Below, piece after piece: positions 45,371 through 53,021 of a DNA stretch of 64,000 bases (positions within the stretch are counted from its first letter, which is position 1; each line of letters begins with the position of its first letter). This DNA comes from Sphingobium chungbukense (GTDB lineage Bacteria > Pseudomonadota > Alphaproteobacteria > Sphingomonadales > Sphingomonadaceae). The notes under the pieces were generated by a model. The model saw only the letters and a list, made by a program, of their open reading frames with translations, did not search any database and was not told the DNA's origin. The stretch is taken from NCBI RefSeq assembly GCF_001005725.1, contig NZ_LBIC01000009.1, positions 248,001 to 312,000 on the forward strand, in the 5' to 3' direction. A program made the position numbers and the translations under genes.

Positions 45371-45401
45371 GCGGCCCTGAGCCATGGAGGAGAAATTTCA
45401 G

Positions 45402-46082
45402 ATGTCACTCGCCGATCTGGCCTATCCCAGCCTCGTCTATTTCCACTTGTTTCTCTTTGTTTTGTGGCTCGGCGGCGACGTCGGCGTTTTTCTCGTGGGG
45501 GCAGCATTTCCGCAAGCGCCACCTCTATACGCTGGACCAGCGAATCGCTCTGTTGAAGCTGCTTGTCCTGGTCGACATGACGCCGCGCACGGCATGGGCC
45601 CTGATGGTGCCAGTGTCGCTTTCGGTGGTGACACTGGGGGGATATTGGGCGGTGCCGTCCTTGTTGCTGGCAGGTGCCTGGCTGACGGGGCTCGCATGGC
45701 TTTGGCTCGTCTGGGACGCGCATTTCCACGACATGACGCCGCGTGCCGCGCGCAACCGGAAAATCGAATTCTGGCTGAAGAATGTGATCACCATCGGCTA
45801 TTTGGGCCTGGGATCGTTTCGCTCGCCACGGGCGCGCCGCTGGCCGAAAAATGGCTTGCCATGAAGGCGCTGCTGTTCGGGCTGATCTTCGTTGCCGCCA
45901 TCATGATCGACGTCGCCTTCAAGCCGGTGGGTCCGCAGCTCGGCCGCCTGCTGAAGGAAGGGTCGAGCGATGAGACGGAGGTACCGCTGCGCCGCACGAT
46001 GGACCGTACCCGTATCTGGGTTTTCATCGTTTACGGGCTGCTGATTGTCACCTCCTACCTTGGGACGGTGAAGCCGTTCTGA
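45402..46082 (+). pseudogene. Integral membrane protein (DUF2269/CopD-like topology) with compensating frameshifts
   Basis: About 226 residues when the two frames are joined: MSLADLAYPSLVYFHLFLFVLWLGG, then a one-base insertion in a G run near 45500, then HFRKRHLYTLDQRIALLKLL, DMTPRTAWALMVPVSLSV and KNVITIGYLGLG in the second frame, then a one-base loss near 45812 returning to VSLATGAPLAEKWLAMKALLFG and a last helix before TVKPF. About five or six helices. An uninterrupted frame exists but reads a low-complexity nonsense segment in the middle, whereas the shifted frame continues the hydrophobic pattern. GGAGGAGA lies before the ATG at 45402. Function unknown; possibly a membrane partner of uptake or respiration. 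Confidence 0.65.
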
Positions 46083-46120
46083 CGGAAAAGCACGGGCCGG
46101 CGCTTTTGTGCTTGACTTAT

Positions 46121-46138
46121 AATTTGTCCGGACAAATT
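46121..46138. promoter_or_regulatory. Palindromic operator 3 of the putative GntR regulon
   Basis: AATTTGTCCGGACAAATT, a perfect 18-bp copy, begins 47 bases before the GTG start of the CitE-like gene. TTGACT at 46112-46117 could be a -35, which would place the operator in the promoter spacer. Confidence 0.8.
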
Positions 46139-46167
46139 TTAGAGCGGTCAACAAAAAGGGTTCCGCG

Positions 46168-46998
46168 GTGAACACGCCCATCACTCTTTCATCGCTGCTG
46201 TTCGTGCCGGGATCGAAGCCGGAGCGCTATGGCAAGGCGCTGGCCAGCAATGCCGATGCCGTGTGCATCGATCTTGAGGATTCGGTCCCCGCACCGGCCA
46301 AGGGGGATGCGCGCGCGGCGGCCATCGCGGCGATTGCCGGGTGCGATTCGCGACTCATCCTGCGCATCAACGGCATGACCACGCGCGCGGGTCTGGAGGA
46401 CCTGCTCGCGCTGGCCGATGCGCCGGTTCTGCCGTCGCTGATCCTGGTGCCGATGGTGGAAAGTCCGGTGGAGATCGGGATCATCGCCTCTGTACTGGGG
46501 GATCGCACCCCGGGCATCGTGCCGCTGGTCGAAACGGTGAAGGGCCTGCGGGCGGCACCGGAAATCGCGGCGACGCCAGGTGTCGTCGCGATGATGTTCG
46601 GCGGCGGGGATTTCGCCGCGGAACTGGGTGTCGCGCTGGCATGGGAGCCGCTGCGTTCGGCGCGTGGCGCCTTCGTGATGGCGTGCGCCGGGGCCGCCAT
46701 TCCGGCGATCGACGTGCCCTTCATTGCGATGGACGACATGGCGGGCCTGTCTCATGAGGCTGCGGCTGCGCATGCACTAGGTTTCAGCGGCAAGGCGGCC
46801 ATCCATCCCGCGCAGGTGGACGTGATCAACGCGACCTTCCGTCCGACGGCCGAACAGATTGCCGAAGCGGAAGAGGCGCAAAGGGTTTTCGATGCGGCCG
46901 GTGGGGCCGCAGTACGTTTCAACGGCCGCATGCTCGAAGTGCCGATCATGCGGCGATATCAAAGGATATTGGCCATGCGGAGCAAACAAGATGCGTGA
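46168..46998 (+). CDS. CitE/HpcH-family acyl-CoA C-C lyase (malyl/citramalyl-CoA lyase-like)
   Basis: 276 residues with a GTG start preceded by AAAGGG. TIM-barrel features of the CitE/HpcH family: SLLFVPGSKPERYGKAL at the start, the metal/phosphate region CIDLEDSVPAPAK, Arg in LILRINGM, the Glu ligand in VPLVET, and Asp in FGGGDFAAELG. Family members cleave malyl-, beta-methylmalyl- or citramalyl-CoA. It leads a five-gene operon (CitE, MaoC, ACAD and two CoA-transferases), which resembles C5 dicarboxylate routes (mesaconyl-CoA hydratase plus citramalyl-CoA lyase). The exact substrate is inferred. Confidence 0.87.
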   Translation: MNTPITLSSLLFVPGSKPERYGKALASNADAVCIDLEDSVPAPAKGDARAAAIAAIAGCDSRLILRINGMTTRAGLEDLLALADAPVLPSLILVPMVESPVEIGIIASVLGDRTPGIVPLVETVKGLRAAPEIAATPGVVAMMFGGGDFAAELGVALAWEPLRSARGAFVMACAGAAIPAIDVPFIAMDDMAGLSHEAAAAHALGFSGKAAIHPAQVDVINATFRPTAEQIAEAEEAQRVFDAAGGAAVRFNGRMLEVPIMRRYQRILAMRSKQDA

Positions 46999-47500
46999 AG
47001 GCGTTGTAGAAGTCAGCCCCGGACGCTTCCGTGAGACTTTCGGTCGCTACTATGAAGACTTCGTGGTCGGCCACATCTATGAACACCGGCCCGGACGCAC
47101 CATCACCGATGCCGACAATGTGCAATTCACGCTGCTGACCATGAATACGCATCCGGCGCATTTCGATTATGAATTCGCCAAGAAGACCGAATTCGGAAAG
47201 CCGCTGGTCTGTTCGCCGCTGACCGTGGCGCTGATGGTCGGCATGAGCGTTTCGGACGTCAGCCAGAAGGCCGTGGCGAATCTCGGCTGGGACAATATCC
47301 GGCTGACCCATCCGATGTTCCCGGGCGACACGATCTATGCGGAGAGCGAAGTCGTCGAGAAGCGGGAATCCAGTTCTCGTCCGGAACAGGGCATCGTCAC
47401 GGTCAAGACGATCGGCAAGAACCAGGACGGCAAGATTGTCTGCACCTTCAACCGTACCATGCTGATCTGGAAGCGTGGTTTCGGTCCCGTCGACGATTGA
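46991..47500 (+). CDS. MaoC-like hydratase (mesaconyl/itaconyl-CoA hydratase type)
   Basis: 169 residues from the ATG at 46991, overlapping the CitE-like stop by eight bases; GGAGC lies upstream. The hotdog core has TLLTMNTHPAHFDYEFAKKTEFGKPLV and LTVALMVGMSVSDVS; in mesaconyl-CoA and itaconyl-CoA hydratases the equivalent N-x-HPxH element is part of the active site. It pairs logically with the neighbouring C-C lyase, hydrating an enoyl-CoA before cleavage. It is related to, but distinct from, the MaoC protein at 25859 (longer N-terminus). Confidence 0.85.
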   Translation: MREGVVEVSPGRFRETFGRYYEDFVVGHIYEHRPGRTITDADNVQFTLLTMNTHPAHFDYEFAKKTEFGKPLVCSPLTVALMVGMSVSDVSQKAVANLGWDNIRLTHPMFPGDTIYAESEVVEKRESSSRPEQGIVTVKTIGKNQDGKIVCTFNRTMLIWKRGFGPVDD

Positions 47501-47513
47501 AGGGTGAGTGACC

Positions 47514-48683
47514 ATGTCTGAACATGTCCAACGGCATATCGATGCCGACGACGAAGCCGCCCTGCTGGAAACCATCGACCGCTGGATCGAACGCGATGTC
47601 CGTCCAGTGGTCATGCATCACGACCATAACGACATCTGGCCCGCCGAACTGGTGGAGCAGATGAAGGAAATGGGGCTCTTTGGCGCCACCATCGGCCAGG
47701 AATATGGCGGACTGGGCCTGCCGGCCACGACCTATTCCAAGATCGTCACGCGTATTTCCTCCTATTGGATGGCGATCACCGGCATCGTCAATTCGCACCT
47801 GATGATGGCGGCGGCGGTCGAGCGTTTCGGTACGGAGGCGCAGAAGCGGAAATGGTTGCCCAAGTTCGCCAGCGGGGAAATCCGTGGCGGGCTGGGGCTG
47901 ACCGAACCTGATGCGGGCACCGATCTCCAGGCGATCCGGACTCATGCGGTGCGCGAGGGCGACGATTATGTCATCAACGGCACCAAGACGTGGATCACCA
48001 ACGGCATCCAGGGCAGTTGCATCGCGCTGCTGGTGAAGACCAATCCCCAGGCCGAGCCGCGTTACAAGGGTATGAGCCTGTTCATCGCGCCCAAGGGCGA
48101 AGGTTTCACCGTCGGCAAGAAGTTCGACAAGCTGGGTTACAAGGCGATCGATACTGCCGAACTGGTGTTCGACAATTATCGCATCCCGGCTGAAAATCTG
48201 ATCGGCGAAGTCGAGGGCGAGGGTTTCTTCCAGGCCACCGGCGGGCTGGAACTGGGCCGCATCAACGTGGCGTCGCGCGGCGTGGGCCTGGCCGAAGGTT
48301 CGCTGCGGCTGGCGACCGAATATGCCCAGCTCCGCAAGACCATGGGCAAGCCCATTGCGCAGCATCAGGCGATCCAGCTCAAGCTGGGCGAGATGGTGAC
48401 GCGGGCGGAGGCTGCCCGGCTGCTCGTCAATCAGGCTGCGCAGGCCTATGATCGCGGCGAACGTTGCGACATGGAAGCGGGCATGGCCAAATATTTCGCG
48501 TCGGAAGCCGCAGTCCGCAATTCGGAGGAGGCGATGCGCATCTTCGGTGGCTACAGCTATTCCAAGGAATATGAGATCGAACGCTATTATCGCGACTCCC
48601 TGCTGATGTGCATCGGCGAGGGCACCAACGAGATGCAGCGGATGATCATCGCCAAGCAGTGGCTGAAGAGGAATCCGGCGTGA
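47514..48683 (+). CDS. Acyl-CoA dehydrogenase
   Basis: 389 residues from the ATG at 47514. ACAD features: LTEPDAGTDLQ, GTKTWITNG, RKTMGKPIAQHQAIQ, IFGGYSYSKEY, and the classical catalytic Glu369 in IGEGTNEMQ, unlike the isovaleryl-type enzyme at 21254. The N-terminus has a HHDHND element where many ACADs have a helix. In the operon it may introduce the double bond that the MaoC hydratase then uses. The stop overlaps the GTG of the following CoA-transferase. Glutaryl- or methylsuccinyl-CoA dehydrogenase relatives are possible. Confidence 0.9.
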   Translation: MSEHVQRHIDADDEAALLETIDRWIERDVRPVVMHHDHNDIWPAELVEQMKEMGLFGATIGQEYGGLGLPATTYSKIVTRISSYWMAITGIVNSHLMMAAAVERFGTEAQKRKWLPKFASGEIRGGLGLTEPDAGTDLQAIRTHAVREGDDYVINGTKTWITNGIQGSCIALLVKTNPQAEPRYKGMSLFIAPKGEGFTVGKKFDKLGYKAIDTAELVFDNYRIPAENLIGEVEGEGFFQATGGLELGRINVASRGVGLAEGSLRLATEYAQLRKTMGKPIAQHQAIQLKLGEMVTRAEAARLLVNQAAQAYDRGERCDMEAGMAKYFASEAAVRNSEEAMRIFGGYSYSKEYEIERYYRDSLLMCIGEGTNEMQRMIIAKQWLKRNPA

Positions 48684-49873
48684 CGCGAAAACTTCCCCTG
48701 GAAGGCTTCCGGATATTATCGGCTGAACAATATGGTGCCGGCCCGTACGGCACCATGTTTCTCGCGCAGATGGGGGCGGAGGTCATCAAGATCGAACCGC
48801 CCAAGGCGGGCGACACGGCCCGTGCGGTGGGCCCGCATTATCTGCGTAAGGGCGAGAGCCTCTATTTTCAGAGCTTCAATCTCAACAAGCGTTCGCTGAC
48901 GCTTGACCTCAATTCGGTCGATGGCAAGGCGATCCTGCACCGGCTGGCCGCGACGAGCCATGCCGTGGTCAACAATCTGCGCGGCGATCTGCCGGAGAAG
49001 ATCGGCCTGACCTATGCGCAGTTGAAGGACGTCAATCCCGCGCTCGTCTGTGCGCATCTGTCGGCCTATGGGCGGGACAATGATCGTGCGCGCTGGCCGG
49101 GCTACGACTATTTGATGCAGGCGGAGGCGGGCTGGCTGTCGCTGACGGGTGAACCCGACGCGCCGCCGACGCGTGCCGGCCTGTCGCTGGTCGATTTCAT
49201 GACCGGCACGATCATGACGATCGGCCTGCTGGGTGCGTTGGTCGATGCGCAGCGTTCGGGCGTGGGCCGGGACGTGGATGTCGACCTGCTTTCCGCCGCG
49301 ATCCATCAGACCAGCTATCCGGCGGTCTGGTATCTGAACGAGGGCGACGTCACCGGACGGACGGAACGTTCGGCGCATCCCTCGGTCACGCCGAGCCAGA
49401 TGTTCCGCGCGGCCGACGGATGGGTGTTCGTCATGGCCCAACTGCCGAAATTCTGGGACGTTCTGGTGGAGCGCATCGGTCATCCCGGATTGGCCACCGA
49501 CGAACGTTTCGCGACGCCCGCCGACCGACTGGCCAATCGCGATGCGCTGACCGTCATCCTCGACGGCGTTTTCCGGGAACAGCCGGTCGCCTATTGGATG
49601 GAGCGGCTCGCCGGACACATGCCGGTATCGCCGGTCTATGGTCTCGACCAGGCGCTCGACAATCCCTATCTGCAAAGCACGGGAATGATCGACACCGTGT
49701 CCCATCCCGATCGCGAGCAACTGCGCGTGCTGGCGAACCCGATCCGCATGGATGGAGAGCGCCTGCCCAACCGTTCGGCGCCGCTTCTGGGCGCGGATAC
49801 GGAGGCGGTGCTGGCGGAGGCCGGGTTCAGCGCCACGGACATAGAGTCCTTCAAGAGCAAGGGTGTCGTCTGA
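48680..49873 (+). CDS. CaiB/BaiF family class III CoA-transferase (copy 2)
   Basis: 397 residues from a GTG that overlaps the ACAD stop, with GAGGA upstream. Family features: LEGFRILSAEQYGAGPYGTMFLAQMGAEVIKIEPP, KRSLTLDLNS, CAHLSAYGRDND, GYDYLMQAEAGW. At the catalytic Asp position (V-x-V-x-x-x-D) it has Ser (VDVDLLSAAI), so the usual Asp-anhydride mechanism may not apply, or it works with its neighbour at 49878 as a two-component enzyme. It overlaps the next gene's upstream sequence. Confidence 0.85.
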   Translation: MTRKLPLEGFRILSAEQYGAGPYGTMFLAQMGAEVIKIEPPKAGDTARAVGPHYLRKGESLYFQSFNLNKRSLTLDLNSVDGKAILHRLAATSHAVVNNLRGDLPEKIGLTYAQLKDVNPALVCAHLSAYGRDNDRARWPGYDYLMQAEAGWLSLTGEPDAPPTRAGLSLVDFMTGTIMTIGLLGALVDAQRSGVGRDVDVDLLSAAIHQTSYPAVWYLNEGDVTGRTERSAHPSVTPSQMFRAADGWVFVMAQLPKFWDVLVERIGHPGLATDERFATPADRLANRDALTVILDGVFREQPVAYWMERLAGHMPVSPVYGLDQALDNPYLQSTGMIDTVSHPDREQLRVLANPIRMDGERLPNRSAPLLGADTEAVLAEAGFSATDIESFKSKGVV

Positions 49874-49877
49874 TCCG

Positions 49878-50966
49878 ATGGGCAAGCTTTCGGGAATAAA
49901 GGTCATCGACCTGTCGCAGTTCCTGCCGGGGCCGATGCTGTCGGTCATGATGGCGGACCAGGGGGCGGAGGTCGTGAAGGTCGAGCCTTTGAGTGGCGAG
50001 CCGGTGCGCGGCCTGGCGCCGTTCGAGGCGGGGCAGTCGATCTGGTTCCGCAACCTCAACCGGGGCAAGAAGAGCGTCGCGCTCGATCTCAAGAGCGCGG
50101 CGGGGTGCGATGCGTTGTGGGCATTGATCGACGATGCCGATGTGTTCATCGAAGGCTTCCGGCCGGGCGTCGTTGCCCGTTTGGGCTTCGGATATGAGGC
50201 CGTCGCGGCCCGCAATCCCCGGATCGTCTATTGCTCCATTTCGGCCTTTGGCCAGACGGGCGAATGGGCGCATCATGCCGCGCACGACATGGCGGTCCAG
50301 GCCATGGCGGGCTTTCTTTCGGTCAATGACGGACCGGATGGCATGCCCGTCGTGCCCGGCGCGCCCTCCGCCGACATGGCGGCGGGGCTGACAGGCTTGT
50401 CGGCCGTGCTGATGGGCCTGATCGGCCGTGAACGGACCGGGCGGGGGGACTATATCGATGTCGCCATGTTCGATTCCCTGCTGCCATGGTGCGCTCATAT
50501 CGCCGGAACCGCCGTCGCAGGCGGGGAGCCGCCGCGGTCGAGCAGTCAGCGTTCGCTGGGGGGCGCGGCCTTCTACAATGTCTATGAGACGGCCGATGGC
50601 AAGCATGTGGTGCTGGGCGGGCGCGAACTGAAATTCGTCGCCAATCTGCTGAATGCGCTGGAGCGGCCCGATCTCATCCCGCTGGGATCGGTCGATCCGG
50701 GCGAAGCGCAGGCGCCCTTGATCGGCTTCCTGCGCGACAGCTTCCGCACGCGGACGCGCGACGAATGGGTCGCGTGGTTCGCCGACAAGGATGTCGCCTT
50801 CTCGCCGGTACTCGACTTCCGCGAGGCCTTTTCGGCACCTCATATGCTCGCGAGAGGCCTGATCGTCGAGGCCGATGGCGCGCATCACATCGCGCCGCCG
50901 ATCCGCTTCGCGGGCGAGCAGCCATGGGTTCCCGCATCGGCGCCGGAGCTTGGCGCCGATGGCTGA
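49878..50966 (+). CDS. CaiB/BaiF family class III CoA-transferase (copy 3)
   Basis: 362 residues from the ATG at 49878, four bases after the previous stop; a GTG at 49863 is an alternative. Features: LSGIKVIDLSQFLPGPMLSVMMADQGAEVVKVEP, KKSVALDLKSAAG, DVFIEGFRPGVVARLGFGYE, and the catalytic Asp in IDVAMFDSLL. It is the only one of the three CaiB proteins in the window with the normal Asp. It closes the CitE operon and is convergent with the GntR gene, whose stop is eight bases away. Confidence 0.87.
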   Translation: MGKLSGIKVIDLSQFLPGPMLSVMMADQGAEVVKVEPLSGEPVRGLAPFEAGQSIWFRNLNRGKKSVALDLKSAAGCDALWALIDDADVFIEGFRPGVVARLGFGYEAVAARNPRIVYCSISAFGQTGEWAHHAAHDMAVQAMAGFLSVNDGPDGMPVVPGAPSADMAAGLTGLSAVLMGLIGRERTGRGDYIDVAMFDSLLPWCAHIAGTAVAGGEPPRSSSQRSLGGAAFYNVYETADGKHVVLGGRELKFVANLLNALERPDLIPLGSVDPGEAQAPLIGFLRDSFRTRTRDEWVAWFADKDVAFSPVLDFREAFSAPHMLARGLIVEADGAHHIAPPIRFAGEQPWVPASAPELGADG

Positions 50967-50973
50967 ACCCCTG

Positions 50974-51756
50974 TTACTCGACGTCGATATGCATGGTGTA
51001 GGCGAACCGGTCGCCGGGATGGTGGCTGGCGGAGATCTCGATCAGGCGGCCGGTGGCGTCGAAATAGCATCGCAGGATGCGGAGGCAGGGGCTGCGGCGG
51101 GGTACACCCAGTTCGATAGCCACCGGGCCGCTGGCCGGTACCGCCTGGATGTCCTGCGTCACGCTGGCGACCTTGACGCCCGAGAGGCGTTCAAGCTGTC
51201 GGAAGATCGTGTCCTCATTGGGCTGGATTTCCCGCGCGGCGCTTTCCAGATCGGGATGGATATAGGCGTCGGTGAGGGCGATGGGTCCGGCCTGGCCATG
51301 CCGGGTGCGCAGGCCGCGAAAATGATGCCAGCGTCCGTTCACCGGCTCGCCGATATGGACGGCGAACTTCTTGGGCAGCAGCGTCGCGCCCATCGGGGTG
51401 AAAAGAATTTCGCTGTCACGCGCATATTGCAGGATTTCGCCGACGTTGGACAGCGGCTGGTGCAGCGCGCCGCCGCGTGCCGAGGCAGGCTTAATCACTG
51501 TGCCCGAACCGCGCTTGCGTTGAATGAGCCCCTCGGTCTGGAGGGAACGAAGAGCCTCGCGGACGGTGAAGCGGCTGACGCCGTAGCGCGCGCACAGCAC
51601 GCTTTCGGTAGGAAATTGGGCAGGGTCGGGATAGTCCCCGCGCAATATTCCCGCGCGCAGATCTTCGGCCAATTCCTGATAGCGCGGCTTTTTGCTGCGG
51701 CTTCGCGTAGTCGTTTGAACTTCGGCCGACAAATCAAGACTCCCCTGTGTATCCAT
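50974..51756 (-). CDS. GntR-family transcriptional regulator (HutC/UTRA subfamily), likely regulator of the island
   Basis: 260 residues from the ATG at 51756. The N-terminal winged helix is canonical (YQELAEDLRAGILRGDY, FPTESVLCARYGVSRFTVREALRSLQTEGLIQRKRGSGT) and the C-terminal half is a UTRA effector domain (AHLTDAYI-like ALTDAYIHPDLE, GVKVASVTQDIQAV, RILRCYFDATGRLIEI). UTRA domains bind small acids, sugars or amino-acid derivatives and usually release repression. A 12-bp copy of the operator core lies 88 bases upstream of its start, consistent with autoregulation, and three full copies lie at other operon heads. Its start is only 20 bases from the divergent MmgE gene. Confidence 0.9.
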   Translation of the reverse strand: MDTQGSLDLSAEVQTTTRSRSKKPRYQELAEDLRAGILRGDYPDPAQFPTESVLCARYGVSRFTVREALRSLQTEGLIQRKRGSGTVIKPASARGGALHQPLSNVGEILQYARDSEILFTPMGATLLPKKFAVHIGEPVNGRWHHFRGLRTRHGQAGPIALTDAYIHPDLESAAREIQPNEDTIFRQLERLSGVKVASVTQDIQAVPASGPVAIELGVPRRSPCLRILRCYFDATGRLIEISASHHPGDRFAYTMHIDVE

Positions 51757-51776
51757 TACGTGTCGGAGTATCTCCG

Positions 51777-53021
51777 ATGACTGCAATAGACCATAGCCTA
51801 GTCGAACGCATTGCACAGCATCTCCAGCGTCCGATAGAAAAAATTGTCCGGACAAAGGCCAGGCTTCATCTTCTGGATTGGTTGGCCTGCGTTGCGGGCG
51901 GCAGGCAATCCGATATCGCCCGATCGCTGGCGAAGGACGGCCTGACCGCGTCCGCCGACAAGGCTGCGTGGCTGGGCAATGTGTTGGAGATGGACGATGT
52001 CCACCGCACGGCGATCCTGCATCCGGGGCCTGCGGTCTGGCCGACGGTCCTGGCCATGGGTGGGGATGCGCTCGACGATGCGCTCGATGCGGGCGTGCGC
52101 GGCTATGAGGCCATGATTGGGATCGGCGCGATGCTGGACGGACGGCATTATGCCTTCTGGCACAATACGGCGACGGCAGGCAGCTTCGGAGCCGCCGCCG
52201 CGGCCGCATCGCGTCTGGACGCAAACGAGGCCCAGCTCGTATCGGCGCTGGGGCTGGCGGGGTCGGTGACCGGTGGCCTTTGGCAGATGCGGCATGAGCC
52301 GGTCATGGCCAAGCAATGGCATCTGGCGCATGCGATGATGACGGGCATGGCAGCGGCGCGGCATGCGGTGGCGGGCGTGACCGGGCCGCGCTTCATCCTG
52401 GAAGGGCCACAGGGTCTGTTCGCGGCGACGTGCGATGCGCCAAAACCTTTGATGCTGGCAGAGGGCTGGCGCATCGATGAGGTCAGCTTCAAGCCATGGG
52501 GCGCCTGCCGCCATGCGCATCCCGCCATCGACGCGGCGCTGGAATTGAAGGCGGCGGGGGCGCTGGAGGGACGGGTGACGGTCGCCACTTATCGCGATGC
52601 GCTCGTCTTTTGCGACCGGCCCGATCCGCAAAGCGTGCTCGATGCGAAATTCTCGCTGCAACATGCCGTTGCGATCGTCATGGACAGAGGCGTGCCGCAA
52701 CTGGCCGACTTCGAACCCGATGCGATCGCCGCGCTGGCCCCGGCGCGCAGCCTGGTGACGGTAATGGAGAGCGAGGAATTGACTCGCGCCTATCCCGCGC
52801 ATTTCGGGGCCACCCTGTCGAGCGGCAAGGGCAGGGTCACGCTGGCCGATGCGCGGGGCGATCCGGAACGGCCCTTGTCCGAGGCGGGCGTGGTTGAAAA
52901 GGCCCGCGCGCTGATGGCATGGGGTGGTATCGGCACCGATGAGGCGAGCGACATGATCGCGGCCACGCTTGAGGGCGATCGGGTGTCGGACATCCTGCGC
53001 ATATTGGAGGGCTGGTTGTGA
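51777..53021 (+). CDS. MmgE/PrpD-family protein (copy 1)
   Basis: 414 residues. The MmgE/PrpD fold is recognised by DWLACVAGGRQSD, AWLGNVLEMDDVHRTAILHPGPAVWPTVLAM, GYEAMIGIGAMLDG, FHNTATAG-like FWHNTATAGSFGAAAAAA, and FKPWGACRHAHPAIDAAL. Family members include 2-methylcitrate dehydratase and cis-aconitate decarboxylase, so dehydration, isomerisation or decarboxylation of a tri- or dicarboxylate is expected. GGAG lies upstream of the ATG. It leads a long plus-strand operon and has the 12-bp operator core inside its first 80 coding bases. The activity is not determined. Confidence 0.85.
   Translation: MTAIDHSLVERIAQHLQRPIEKIVRTKARLHLLDWLACVAGGRQSDIARSLAKDGLTASADKAAWLGNVLEMDDVHRTAILHPGPAVWPTVLAMGGDALDDALDAGVRGYEAMIGIGAMLDGRHYAFWHNTATAGSFGAAAAAASRLDANEAQLVSALGLAGSVTGGLWQMRHEPVMAKQWHLAHAMMTGMAAARHAVAGVTGPRFILEGPQGLFAATCDAPKPLMLAEGWRIDEVSFKPWGACRHAHPAIDAALELKAAGALEGRVTVATYRDALVFCDRPDPQSVLDAKFSLQHAVAIVMDRGVPQLADFEPDAIAALAPARSLVTVMESEELTRAYPAHFGATLSSGKGRVTLADARGDPERPLSEAGVVEKARALMAWGGIGTDEASDMIAATLEGDRVSDILRILEGWL
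51844..51855. promoter_or_regulatory. Operator core (half-size palindrome) near the GntR gene
   Basis: TTGTCCGGACAA, the 12-bp core of the 18-bp palindrome, lies inside the MmgE copy 1 coding region and 88 bases upstream of the GntR start. It may serve autoregulation. The outer bases do not match. Confidence 0.55.
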
